Positions 36,527 to 45,170 of a stretch of DNA of 64,000 nucleotides are shown piece after piece. Source of the stretch: CAVQXR01 sp963717955 (GTDB lineage: Bacteria; Actinomycetota; Thermoleophilia; Gaiellales; Gaiellaceae); the NCBI GenBank assembly GCA_963717955.1, contig CAVQXR010000001.1:1364001-1428000 (forward strand). Reading direction: 5' to 3'. A model generated the notes under the pieces. That model did no database searches, was not told the DNA's origin, and worked only from the letters and a program-made list of their open reading frames with translations. Position 1 is the first letter of the stretch; each line of letters begins with the position of its first letter. A program made the translations under genes and the position numbers.

Positions 36527-37888
36527 TCAGCCCCCGAGGACCGTCGCCCACCGCTCCGCGGCGTGCTCGGCGTTCTCACCGAAGCTCGAGAGCCAGGTGG
36601 AGATCGAGCACGCGCGCGTTCCGAGCGAGCCGCCGTCGAGCCGATCTCCCGTCATGATCGAGCCCTCGCCGAACGGCGTCGCGAGATCGCTGCCGGCCGG
36701 TTCTCCGCCGACCCAGTAATCCCACTCGTCCTGCGAGACCGTTCCGAGCTCGAGGCTCGTCTGGAGCGCCGCGTTCACGTACCCCTGCCGCATCAGCAGC
36801 GAGCCCGGCACCCCCGACAGCCACCAGGTCGCGTACTCGTAACAGGCCTGCAGGCGCGACGGGTCGCGCAGCGTCTCACGGCTGAGGAACAGCAGGCCTG
36901 CCCACGCCCGGTAGCCCTCTGCCGGAGCGGCCTGGCGCACCGGATATCCGGAGGCCTGCAGCAGGCGAAGCGCCGGGGGCGAGAGCGGCCCGAGCACGAC
37001 CTCCTTCCCTGCGATCAGGTCCACTGACTCGTCGAACGTCGACGGGAAGGCCCGGAACTGGCCGGCCCGCCCGAGCTCGAGGAGGATCCGCGTCAGCGCG
37101 TCGAGCTCCTCGAGCGTCGGCGTTGCCGGGCTCGCCGCGTCGAGCAGACCGGCGGCGCTCGCCGCGAGCGCCGCCTCCTGGAAGCCCACGACCGGGTCGT
37201 CCGTGAGCGCGACCCGCCCGGCCCACGCACGGTTCAGAAGCTCCGCCCACGACAGCTCGGCCGGCTCCCGCGCGAGCGTATCCGTGTCGTACCCGAACGA
37301 CTCGATGCCGAGCTGTACCGGTGAGCCGGTCACCGCGGCCGGCTCAGGACCCCTGGCGCCGGCCCCGTCGGCGGTACTCCACAGGACGCGCCGGCTCGTC
37401 TCGTGCGGCGCCGACGCGTAGAGCACCCGGAACGGCGCGTCGCCCGTCCCGGGATCACATGCCAGGCCGGCGGGCTCGTAGCGCCCGAGCTTGTACAGGC
37501 TCATGACGCTAGGCCAGAGCGGCAGCCGTGCCCGCTCGAGCGCGACGATGGCGCCCGACCGCCAGAGCTCGTCGACCTGGGACGCGTTGCCCGAGAGCAG
37601 GTCGAACGACGCGGGCGACGCGATGGCTCGCCGGAGCATCTGCGCGGAGGAGCCGGTCTCGAATCGCACCTTGAACCCCAGGTCACGCTCCGCCGCCTCC
37701 CGGATCGACTCGAACAGATCGACCTTCAGGCCGAGGACGCGGAGCGTGCCGGAGAACGGCGGGCCGAGCGGCTCGGGCGCCGTCGACTCGGCCGGCTCGG
37801 AGGCGCCGCACGCAGCGAGCAGCGGCAGTGCCGCGGCCCCGGCCGCGCTGGCGAGGAACCCTCGACGCGTGACGGTTGTACGGCGCAT
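36527..37888 (-). CDS. ABC transporter substrate-binding lipoprotein, polyamine (PotD) type
   Basis: A 453-residue receptor. Tat-type signal TRRGFLAS (Arg8, Arg9) with lipobox LLAAC (Cys27). The mature part has GTLRVLGLKVDLFESI, FDLLSGNASQVDELW and LQACYEYATWW, shared with the receptor at 42008. ATG at 37888 preferred over a TTG nine bases upstream. A second receptor for the same importer type, separated from it by the asparaginase gene; binds a polyamine-like or other cationic ligand. Confidence 0.84.
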   Translation of the reverse strand: MRRTTVTRRGFLASAAGAAALPLLAACGASEPAESTAPEPLGPPFSGTLRVLGLKVDLFESIREAAERDLGFKVRFETGSSAQMLRRAIASPASFDLLSGNASQVDELWRSGAIVALERARLPLWPSVMSLYKLGRYEPAGLACDPGTGDAPFRVLYASAPHETSRRVLWSTADGAGARGPEPAAVTGSPVQLGIESFGYDTDTLAREPAELSWAELLNRAWAGRVALTDDPVVGFQEAALAASAAGLLDAASPATPTLEELDALTRILLELGRAGQFRAFPSTFDESVDLIAGKEVVLGPLSPPALRLLQASGYPVRQAAPAEGYRAWAGLLFLSRETLRDPSRLQACYEYATWWLSGVPGSLLMRQGYVNAALQTSLELGTVSQDEWDYWVGGEPAGSDLATPFGEGSIMTGDRLDGGSLGTRACSISTWLSSFGENAEHAAERWATVLGG

Positions 37889-37941
37889 CCCTCGCAAGTC
37901 TGCCGCACGCCCCTCACCTGCCGGCGGGGGAGCCGGCCGGC

Positions 37942-38907
37942 TCAGGCCGTCTCGGCGGCTAGCGCCTCCGCGACCGGCACGCCGCCTGCGATCGCGAGCT
38001 GGACGAGCACACGGGCCTTGGTGCCCGGAAGGTCACCGGCGAACGACGCGCCCGCCTCCGCGAGGTCCTTCCCGCCGCCGCGCCCGTAGACGGGCTCGAC
38101 CCGCCCGGCCGGGCAGCGCGATGCGACGACGACGAAAACGCCGGCGGCGATCGCCTCCCGTACGGCCTCGAGCACCGCCGCGTTTGCATTCCCGCGGCCG
38201 GTTCCCTCGACGACGATCGCCGCCGCCCCGGCGGCAATGGATGCCCGAACGAAGGTGCCGTCCGCCCCAGCGTAGAGCCGGATGAGGTCCACCCGCGGCA
38301 GAGGATCGTCTCCGTCGGGCAGCGGAGGCCGGCGGAGCGGTCGGCGGCGCAGCGTCACGACCTGGCCGTCGACGTGCCCGATCGGCCCGTACCCCGGGGA
38401 GGCGAACGCACCGACGCGGTTCGTGTGGACCTTTCTCGCCTCTCGCCCCGCGTGGATCTCCCCGTCGAAGCAGATGACCGCCCCGAGCCCGCGCGGGCCG
38501 GCGAGCGCCACGCGGATCGCGTCCCGCAGGTTGCGCGGGCCGTCCGTGTCCTTCTCCGCGGCGCCGCGCTGCGCACCGGTCAACACGACGGGTGGAGCGT
38601 CGTCGGGAAGCAGGCGATCGACGAGCCACACGGTCTCCTCCATCGTGTCCGTGCCGTGCGTGACAACGACCCCGTCTCCGCGGGCGGCGTGGTCGCGCGC
38701 CCGCCGCGCGAGCGAGCGGGCGAGGTCGTGGTGCATGTCGAAGCTCGGGACGTTGCAGAAGTCGTCGAGCACGATCGGCGGCGCCTCGCCCGGCCAGGCG
38801 AGCATGTCGAGCAGCTCGTCGCCCGAGACCGCCGGCACGAGCTTCCCGCTGGCCGGATCGGGCCGCATCGCGATGGTGCCGCCGGTGGAGACGACGACGA
38901 CCGGCAC
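37942..38907 (-). CDS. Asparaginase (type I/II L-asparaginase family)
   Basis: A 321-residue amidohydrolase with both active-site motifs: STGGTIAM (Thr11) and THGTDTMEET (Thr86, Asp87), plus VVLTGAQR and GRGNANAAV in the C-domain. It hydrolyses asparagine or a related amide to release ammonia. It has no signal peptide, so it is cytoplasmic. GTG at 38907 starts ten bases after the permease gene; the ribosome site is weak. Confidence 0.87.
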   Translation of the reverse strand: MPVVVVSTGGTIAMRPDPASGKLVPAVSGDELLDMLAWPGEAPPIVLDDFCNVPSFDMHHDLARSLARRARDHAARGDGVVVTHGTDTMEETVWLVDRLLPDDAPPVVLTGAQRGAAEKDTDGPRNLRDAIRVALAGPRGLGAVICFDGEIHAGREARKVHTNRVGAFASPGYGPIGHVDGQVVTLRRRPLRRPPLPDGDDPLPRVDLIRLYAGADGTFVRASIAAGAAAIVVEGTGRGNANAAVLEAVREAIAAGVFVVVASRCPAGRVEPVYGRGGGKDLAEAGASFAGDLPGTKARVLVQLAIAGGVPVAEALAAETA

Positions 38908-38917
38908 GGTCAGCGCG

Positions 38918-39874
38918 TCAGCGTGCCCGCGACCCGGCGCCGCCGGCGCCCTCGTCGGCGGCGGTCGGCAGCTCGAGCGCCTCGAGGTCGATTGCCTCGG
39001 CCTCGCCCAGCTCCTCGGCGACCTGCTGCTCCAGCGCCGGCTGCGCGCTTCCGCCCCGCCCCCGGAACCACGCGAACAGGAGGAGCAGGCCGACGACCAG
39101 GAACACGGCGGTGGTCGAGCCGGCACCGAGCGCGTACAGGTTCGGCTGGATCACCGAGCCGGTGGTCAGCGCGAAGATCTGGATCGGGAGCGTCAGCTGC
39201 CCGGCGCCGAGCAGCAGCGCCGTCCGGTCGTACTCGTTCCAGGAGAGCACGAAGCCGAACAGGAACGCTCCGAACAGCCCCGTCCAGATGAGCGGGAGCG
39301 TGACCTCCCGGAACGTCCGGCCGCTCGAGGCACCGAGGTCGCGCGATGCCTCCTCGACGTACTTTTCGTAGCGGTTCCAGACCGCGACCATGATCAGGAA
39401 GCCAAAGGGCAGGCCCCAGACGACGTTCGTACCGAGCGCGGCCGGCGGGTTGTAGATGTCGGGGCTGATGCCGAGGATCTGCCACCACAGCGAGGAGCCG
39501 AGCGAGAGGAGGAAGCCGGGCGTCATCAGCGCCAGGAGGATCAGGTAGAACAGCAGGCCGTCGCCCCGGAACCGGCGACGGAACGCCATCGACATCGTCA
39601 GCGAGAGCACCGCGACGATCGCGCCGACCACGAGGCCGAGGTACAGCGACGTGAAGCCCGCGTTCTTGATCGCGGTCGCCTGCGAGCCGCCGATGTCCTC
39701 GTCGAAGAGCGCCCGCCACCAGTGGATGCCGCTGCCGCGCATCGGGAACTGCAGCTGGCCCTCCGGCCCCTGGAACGAGAGGACCGCCATCACGATCATG
39801 GGCGCGAACAGGAAGATCGTGAAGAGCACGAAGTACGCGGCGAGCGCCCAGAACGTCCAGCGCTTCTCCTGCAT
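38918..39874 (-). CDS. ABC transporter permease (PotC type)
   Basis: A 318-residue membrane protein: N-terminal helix FWALAAYFVLFTIFLFAPMIV, the motif VLSFQGPEG, and EAA loop EASRDLGASSGRTFREVTLP. The C-terminal 50 residues are a charged cytoplasmic tail (EEQVAEELGEAEAID-type). Partner of the PotB-type permease, four bases apart. Confidence 0.89.
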   Translation of the reverse strand: MQEKRWTFWALAAYFVLFTIFLFAPMIVMAVLSFQGPEGQLQFPMRGSGIHWWRALFDEDIGGSQATAIKNAGFTSLYLGLVVGAIVAVLSLTMSMAFRRRFRGDGLLFYLILLALMTPGFLLSLGSSLWWQILGISPDIYNPPAALGTNVVWGLPFGFLIMVAVWNRYEKYVEEASRDLGASSGRTFREVTLPLIWTGLFGAFLFGFVLSWNEYDRTALLLGAGQLTLPIQIFALTTGSVIQPNLYALGAGSTTAVFLVVGLLLLFAWFRGRGGSAQPALEQQVAEELGEAEAIDLEALELPTAADEGAGGAGSRAR

Positions 39875-39878
39875 CGCC

Positions 39879-40871
39879 CTAGAGCTCCTCGCGGAGGTTG
39901 GCGAAGCGCAGGAGCATGAACACGCCGAGCATCATGGCTCCCACGAGGAAGACGGCCGACGCCGCGGCGAGCGGGTACTGGAGCCCGATCACGTTGTTCT
40001 GGACGATGAGGCTCACCGAGCTGACCTGCCCGGCGCCGACGACCCGGTACGTGCCGTAGTCGCCCATCGTCAACACGAAGACGAAGATCGAGCCGATGAC
40101 GATCCCCGGCATCGCCTGCGGGACGATCACCTCCCGGAACGTCCCCCACCAGCTCGCCCCGAGGTCGCGGGCCGACTCGAGCGAGCTGCGGTCGACCTGG
40201 GCGAGCAGGAAGAAGATCGGCGAGATCATCATCAGGACGTAGAGCTGGATCATCGCCAGCGTGACGGAGTACTTCGAGAACGGGTCGACGAGCGGCTCGC
40301 TGATCAGCCCGATCTTGTCGAGGAACTGGTTGATCGCGCCCTCGCTGCCCATGACCGGGTACACCCACGCGGTCACGCGGATCAGGTAGCTCGTGAGGAA
40401 CGGCGCCGTGATGACGATGAACAGCGCGAGCTGGTTCTTGATCGACTTCACCTTGAACGCGAGGAAGTAGGCGATCGGGAAGCCGAGGAGGAGGCAGGCG
40501 ATGACGACGATGCACGTGACGAAGAAGCTCTCCTTCATCTGGTTCCAGTAGGTCAGCGAGCCGAACAGGTTCCGGTAGGCCTCGAGCGTGAAGTCCTTCG
40601 TGAAGCCGGTGATGTCCGTCGTCCAGAACGAGACGAGCACGATCATCACGAGTGGGGCGACGAGGAAGAACAGCAACCACATCGTCCCCGGGGCCGCCCA
40701 GGCCATCGTGATCAACCCCTCGCGACGGCTCCGCGCCTTGGCGACCTCGATGTCGCCGAGCGCACCCTCGACGTGACGGTGCTCGTCGTGCTCGAGGCGC
40801 TCGGCCTCCTCCAACTCTTCGACGTCGAGCTGCGGAACGGGCCGCTCGTCAGGTCCCGAGGAGCTGGACAT
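39879..40871 (-). CDS. ABC transporter permease (PotB type)
   Basis: A 330-residue permease with an unusual charged N-terminal tail of about 50 residues (rich in Glu, Asp, His, Arg) before the first helix PGTMWLLFFLVAPLVMIVLV. EAA loop ESARDLGASWWGTFREVIVPQA. Overlaps the ATPase gene by 23 bases. Confidence 0.89.
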   Translation of the reverse strand: MSSSSGPDERPVPQLDVEELEEAERLEHDEHRHVEGALGDIEVAKARSRREGLITMAWAAPGTMWLLFFLVAPLVMIVLVSFWTTDITGFTKDFTLEAYRNLFGSLTYWNQMKESFFVTCIVVIACLLLGFPIAYFLAFKVKSIKNQLALFIVITAPFLTSYLIRVTAWVYPVMGSEGAINQFLDKIGLISEPLVDPFSKYSVTLAMIQLYVLMMISPIFFLLAQVDRSSLESARDLGASWWGTFREVIVPQAMPGIVIGSIFVFVLTMGDYGTYRVVGAGQVSSVSLIVQNNVIGLQYPLAAASAVFLVGAMMLGVFMLLRFANLREEL

Positions 40872-42000
40872 CCTCTTCCTTCCAGGACACCGGCACCGTG
40901 GACCCTTCCCTGCCGCGGAACTCGGGGAAGCGATCGCCCGCGATCTTGGCGATCATCCGCTCACCGCCCGCCGTGAGGTGGAGCTTGACGAGGTCGCCGA
41001 GGTACTCGACGAAGATGATCTCGGGCTCGGCACCGTTGACCTCGGCCGGCACCGTTCCCGGCTCGTGAACCTGGACCGCCGCGGCCCTGACGGCGAGCGC
41101 CGCCGACGTCCCGACCTCGAGGTCGGAGGCGGGCGCGAGCACGCTCGCCTTCGCGTAACCGGCGTCGACGACGAGGCGCCCGTTCTCGCGCGTCGCGACC
41201 GTGCCGCGGAGGATGTTGTTGTCGCCCATGAAGGCCGCGACGATCTCGTTCTTCGGCCTCGTCGAGATCGTCAGCGGGTCGTCCGCCTGCTGGATCCTGC
41301 CCTCGTGCATGACGACGATCCGGTCCGCCATCGAGAGCGACTCCTCCTGGTTGTGCGTCACGTGCACGAACGTGAGCCCGAGCTGGCGCTGGAGGTTTCG
41401 CAGCTCGACCCGCATGCGGAGCTGCAGCAGCCGGTCGAGGTCGCCGAGCGGCTCGTCGAGCAGCAGGGCCTTCGGGCTCGTGACGAGCACGCGGGCGAGC
41501 GCGACGCGCTGCTGCTGGCCGCCCGAGAGCGCGCGCGGCCTGCGGTCGGCGAGCTGCTGGAGGCCGACCATCTCGAGCGCCTCGGTGGCCCGGGCGCGCC
41601 GCTGCTCCTTGCCCATCCCGTGCATCTTGAGCCCGAACTCGACGTTCTCGAGCACGCTGCGGTGGGGGAACAGCGCGAAGTGCTGGAAAACGGTGGTGGT
41701 CGGGCGCTTGTCCGGTGGAATGCCGATGAGGTCCTGGCCGTCGAGCAGCACCTGGCCGCTGGTCGGGAACTCGTGGCCGCCGATCATGCGGAGCGTGGTC
41801 GTCTTCCCGCAACCGGACGGCCCGAGGAGGACGACGTACTCGCCCGGGTGGATGTCGAGATCGACGTCCTCGACGGCGACCGTCCCGCCCGGGAACACCT
41901 TGGTCAGGCTGATGAGCTGCAGTCGCCCACCGCTCTGGGCAGGTGCAGAGGGGGCGGCGGGTGCCGCCCCCTCCTGCTGCGTCGTCGTCTCGTCCGTCAT
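40849..42000 (-). CDS. ABC transporter ATP-binding protein (PotA type)
   Basis: A 383-residue ATPase: Walker A GPSGCGKTT, Q-loop FQHFALFPH, signature LSGGQQQR, Walker B ALLLDEPLGDLD, H-loop VTHNQEE, followed by a TOBE domain (MGDNNILRGTV, VEYLGDLVKLHL). It drives the polyamine-type importer. The N-terminal 25 residues are Ala/Pro-rich. Confidence 0.9.
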   Translation of the reverse strand: MTDETTTQQEGAAPAAPSAPAQSGGRLQLISLTKVFPGGTVAVEDVDLDIHPGEYVVLLGPSGCGKTTTLRMIGGHEFPTSGQVLLDGQDLIGIPPDKRPTTTVFQHFALFPHRSVLENVEFGLKMHGMGKEQRRARATEALEMVGLQQLADRRPRALSGGQQQRVALARVLVTSPKALLLDEPLGDLDRLLQLRMRVELRNLQRQLGLTFVHVTHNQEESLSMADRIVVMHEGRIQQADDPLTISTRPKNEIVAAFMGDNNILRGTVATRENGRLVVDAGYAKASVLAPASDLEVGTSAALAVRAAAVQVHEPGTVPAEVNGAEPEIIFVEYLGDLVKLHLTAGGERMIAKIAGDRFPEFRGREGSTVPVSWKEEDVQLLGT

Positions 42001-42007
42001 CCGCCGG

Positions 42008-43525
42008 CTAGGCGTTCAGGAACTCGTTCCACTTCTGCACCTGGTACTCGTTCTCGTCGAAGTACGAGTTCCAGGTCGCGTATTTGCAGGCCCGGTCGAC
42101 GAACGAGCCGCCGTCGCGGACCTGGCCGGCCTTGACGTCGCCGACCTGCCCGGTGATGCCGGGAAGATCCTTGGCGGCGGGCTGGCCCTCCATCCAGAAG
42201 TCCCACTCCTCCGGCTCGACGAACTGCCGGCTCGGCTCCTGCACGCCGTTGTAGTAGCCCTGGCGCATCATGACCGCGCCGGGCTCGCCCGAGTGCCACC
42301 AGTTGATGTAGTCGTAGCAGGCCTGCAGCTTCGACGGATCCGAGGCGGCCTCGGTCGAGATGCCCTGCGTCGAGCACCAGCCGCGGAAGCCCGAGGGCGG
42401 CGCGGCGTAGCGGATGTTCTGGCCCTGCGCGACGAGCAGCGCAACGGCCGGCGACCACATCGACTCGATCACGACCTCGCCCGACGCCATCAGGTTGACG
42501 GAGTCGTTGAACGTCGTCCAGAAGGCGGCGAAGTGGCCCTGCGCCTTGTAGTCGAGGAGGATCTTGGTGAGGGCGTCGATCTCCGCCTTCGTCATGTTGC
42601 CAAGGGAGGCGGGGGCATCCATGAGACCCATCGTCACGGCCGCGAGTCCGACGTCCTGCATGCCGATTCCGGGGTCGTTCAGGATCGCAACCCGCCCCTT
42701 GTACGCGGTGTTCAGGAGCTCGGCCCAGTCGACGGCCTCGGGCTCGAGCGCGATGACGTCCGCGTTGTAGCCCATCGAATCCATGTTGAAGTTGTTCGGC
42801 GGCCCGATCGTGTACAGCGGCTCGTCGCCGACCGTCTGACCGGTCTCCTCGTCCGTCCACGCGACGAGGATCCCCTCCAGCTCCGGCGGGGTCTCGCTCG
42901 AGCTCGGCCAGGCGCCGGTCGCATCCGGGTCGACGTAGAGCGAGCGGAACGGCGCGTCGCCGTCCCCGTACGTGCAGGTCGTCGACGCCGGGTCGACCTT
43001 GCCCTGCGTGATGAGCGGGCTCATCCCGGCCCAGTCGGTGATCTTGGCGATCTCCAGGGGGTACAAGTTGCCCGAGGGCCAGATCTGGTTGTACTGGTAG
43101 TTGTAGCCGGAGAAGACGTCGAACGAGCCCGGCTGCGTGATGGCCTTCTGCACCATCGTGACCGAGTCGGTGACGTCGAACGCGAGCGTGAAGCCGAGCG
43201 CCGGCTCCGCGATCGCCTTGATCGGGTCGATCAGGTCGACTCCGAGGCCGGTCACGCGGAGCGTGCCGGTGAACGCCTCGGCGGGCGGTGCCTCGGTGGT
43301 CGCGGCAGCGGTGGTCTCGCCGCCGGCGGCGGTCGTTGCCGCCGCGGTCGTGTCGCCGCCCTCGTCGCCACCGCCGCAGGCCGCGACCAGCCAGCCGAGG
43401 CCGACCGCGCCTGCGAGCCCCATGCCACCCTTCATGAGCTCGCCACGGGTCATCCCCCGCTTCTTGAGCTCGCTCTCGAGGTGCCGCTCGAGTCGGTCGC
43501 GATCGACTTCCTTGTCCTCACTCAT
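42008..43525 (-). CDS. ABC transporter substrate-binding lipoprotein, polyamine (PotD) type
   Basis: A 505-residue receptor. Signal region MTRGELMKGGMGLAGAVG ends at lipobox LVAAC (Cys50), followed by a Thr/Ala linker. No twin arginine is visible, unlike the receptor at 36527. Mature protein: GTLRVTGLGVDLIDPI, FDVFSGYNYQYNQIW, LQACYDYINWWHSGEPGAVMMRQGYYN. ATG at 43525 is behind GGAG and GAGAAGGGG. It opens the transporter operon. Confidence 0.87.
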   Translation of the reverse strand: MSEDKEVDRDRLERHLESELKKRGMTRGELMKGGMGLAGAVGLGWLVAACGGGDEGGDTTAAATTAAGGETTAAATTEAPPAEAFTGTLRVTGLGVDLIDPIKAIAEPALGFTLAFDVTDSVTMVQKAITQPGSFDVFSGYNYQYNQIWPSGNLYPLEIAKITDWAGMSPLITQGKVDPASTTCTYGDGDAPFRSLYVDPDATGAWPSSSETPPELEGILVAWTDEETGQTVGDEPLYTIGPPNNFNMDSMGYNADVIALEPEAVDWAELLNTAYKGRVAILNDPGIGMQDVGLAAVTMGLMDAPASLGNMTKAEIDALTKILLDYKAQGHFAAFWTTFNDSVNLMASGEVVIESMWSPAVALLVAQGQNIRYAAPPSGFRGWCSTQGISTEAASDPSKLQACYDYINWWHSGEPGAVMMRQGYYNGVQEPSRQFVEPEEWDFWMEGQPAAKDLPGITGQVGDVKAGQVRDGGSFVDRACKYATWNSYFDENEYQVQKWNEFLNA

Positions 43526-43650
43526 CCCCTTCTCCGCTCCTTTCTCCTCGCCGGCAGCGTTGCCAAGCCGAGTGCCCACGAGGGTACGGCTTCGCCGTGT
43601 CCCCGTGAACGGGTTGTATACGTCGTTCCGCACTCTACGTCAACCCTCAA

Positions 43651-43676
43651 CCGCCCGAAGTCTGACGTTCGGGCGG
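43651..43676. terminator. Hairpin between the hydrolase and receptor genes
   Basis: CCGCCCGAA (43651-43659), an eight-base loop and TTCGGGCGG (43668-43676) form a perfect 9-bp stem in the 286-base gap 43526-43811. It lies 135 bases after the hydrolase stop on the minus strand. Likely a terminator for the DUF3891/peroxiredoxin operon, without a clear T run. I see no gene in the rest of this gap. Confidence 0.45.
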
Positions 43677-43811
43677 CCCGTCGTCTCGAGTGCGTCGACG
43701 CGAAGCCCGCCGCACGCGTTTGGCCCATCACATGTTGAGACGACGTTGGGCGCCTCCGGTTAGCGGACCCGGTGTGTTGAGCGCTCGTTGACCCGGCTGC
43801 GTCCCGGCCCG

Positions 43812-44654
43812 CTACGCGGCCATCGGATGGCGACGCAGGAAATCGATGACGACTCGGGCGTGCTCGTCGGTCGCGTCGAAGATCGTCGAATGCCCGGCGC
43901 CGCGGATCACGTGCTTCTCCGCATCGGCGATCCGCTCGTAGATCCCTTCCTGCCCGACGCCGGCAGGGCCCTGGTCCCACGGGGTCATCAGATCCTCGTC
44001 TCCGCCGAGCACGAGCGCCGGCGAGGTGATTCGCGGCAGCCACGGCGTGAGGTCCATGTCGTTCATCGCCTGGCAGACGGCCGTGAACACCTCGAGGCGG
44101 TTCGAGTCGCGCAGGATCTGCTGGCAGTGGTCGACGATCCCCTGCCCCGCCTCCGACTCGAGGAAGCGCCTGTTCACGGCCTGCCACGAGATGAGCTCGG
44201 CGAGGATCCGGCTGCCTGGCCCGTCCGGGTCCATGTTCGCGATGTCGATCCAGTTCTTGAAGATCAGGCGCCCCAGCCGTCCGAGCCTGGCCGCCGAGCA
44301 GTTGATGACGACGCTACGGGTGCGATCCGCGTACTTCCCGGCGAAGACCTGGGCGACCATCCCTCCCATCGAGGTCCCGTGCACATGCGCCCGCTCGATT
44401 CCGAGCACGTCCATCAGGCCGGCCAGATCGTCCGCGAAGACCTCCATGTCGTAGTGCTGGATCGGCTTGTCCGACTGCCCGTAGCCGCGCTGGTCGTAAT
44501 CGACGACCCTGAAGCCGGCCTCGGCGATGAGCGGCGTCACCGGGTCGAGGTTGAAGTGCCCGAACCCGGCTCCGTGGATCTGCACGACCGGCTCTCCCTC
44601 CCCGGTCACGCGATGCCACATGCTGATGCCGTTGACCTCGACGAAGCCCTCCAT
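43812..44654 (-). CDS. Alpha/beta hydrolase
   Basis: A 280-residue intact alpha/beta hydrolase: IHGAGFGHFNLDP, DYDQRGYGQSDKP, nucleophile elbow GTSMGG, GGDEDLMTPWDQ (acid) and GAGHSTIFD (histidine). It is the intact paralogue of the frameshifted gene at 852-1674. ATG at 44654 follows GGGAGGGACG, 32 bases after the peroxiredoxin stop. Same operon as the predicted selenoprotein. Confidence 0.87.
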   Translation of the reverse strand: MEGFVEVNGISMWHRVTGEGEPVVQIHGAGFGHFNLDPVTPLIAEAGFRVVDYDQRGYGQSDKPIQHYDMEVFADDLAGLMDVLGIERAHVHGTSMGGMVAQVFAGKYADRTRSVVINCSAARLGRLGRLIFKNWIDIANMDPDGPGSRILAELISWQAVNRRFLESEAGQGIVDHCQQILRDSNRLEVFTAVCQAMNDMDLTPWLPRITSPALVLGGDEDLMTPWDQGPAGVGQEGIYERIADAEKHVIRGAGHSTIFDATDEHARVVIDFLRRHPMAA

Positions 44655-44686
44655 CGTCCCTCCCGCTCGCGGTGCCGTGGGCGCGA

Positions 44687-45169
44687 TTATCGCCGATCGT
44701 CAGGCGACGCCGCGATCGCGGCGAGGACATCGCCCGGGTCGGTGATCGTGACGGGCAGGTGCGCCCAGCGGACGATGCCGTCCGCGCCGACGAGGAACGC
44801 CGCGCGATGGTTCAGGGGCCGGTACCCCCAGAGGTCGTCGGCGAGCACGCCGAACGCCCTGGAAGCCTCCCAGTTCCAGTCGGAGTGGAGCGCGAAGCCG
44901 AACTCGAGCTGACGATCCCACTCGGCGAGCGAGAACGGCGCATCGCCGCTGATCGCGACGATCTCGTACCCGGTGCTCCGAACCTCGGAGGCGCTGTCCC
45001 GAAAACCGGACAGCTCGCGCGTTCAGCCGTCCGTGATCCCCGAGAATGCGAACGGAAAGAAGAGGACGAGCTTCTGCCCGTCGGCCCAGAGCTCGGACGA
45101 GGACACGGGTGTCTCGTCGCTCCGCCGTACGGTGAACTCGGGAACCCGGTCCCCCCTTGCGAGCGCCAT
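44687..45169 (-). CDS. Peroxiredoxin (AhpC/TSA-type) with in-frame TGA, predicted selenoprotein
   Basis: From ATG at 45169 the frame runs 161 codons to TAA at 44689, interrupted only by TGA at 45025-45023 (codon 49). Both sides are one undecayed thioredoxin-fold peroxiredoxin in the same frame: LVLFFPFAFSGITDG before, TRELSGFRDSASEV after, then YEIVAISGD, NHRAAFLVGADGIVRWAH with the active-site Arg122. Codon 49 gives TDG-Sec-TREL, a TxxU motif followed by T-R-E-L as in peroxiredoxins with Cys-T-x-E-L. The protein has no cysteine, so Sec would be its only redox residue. A 7-bp stem with a GG-starting loop lies 16 bases after the TGA. A premature stop mutation is the alternative, less likely given position and hairpin. 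Confidence 0.82.
44993..45014 (-). promoter_or_regulatory. Bacterial SECIS-like hairpin
   Basis: On the minus strand GCTGTCC (45014-45008), loop GGTTTTCG and GGACAGC (44999-44993) make a perfect 7-bp stem. The loop begins with GG, 16 bases after the TGA. Bacterial SECIS elements place a small apical loop with an early G at about 16-37 bases after UGA, where SelB binds. It lies inside the coding sequence, as expected in bacteria. Confidence 0.65.
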
Positions 45170-45170
45170 C

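Noticed and set aside
41690..41700. GGAAAACGG in the PotA-like gene as a fifth LacI-type operator
   Set aside because: No matching right half; it lies deep in coding sequence.
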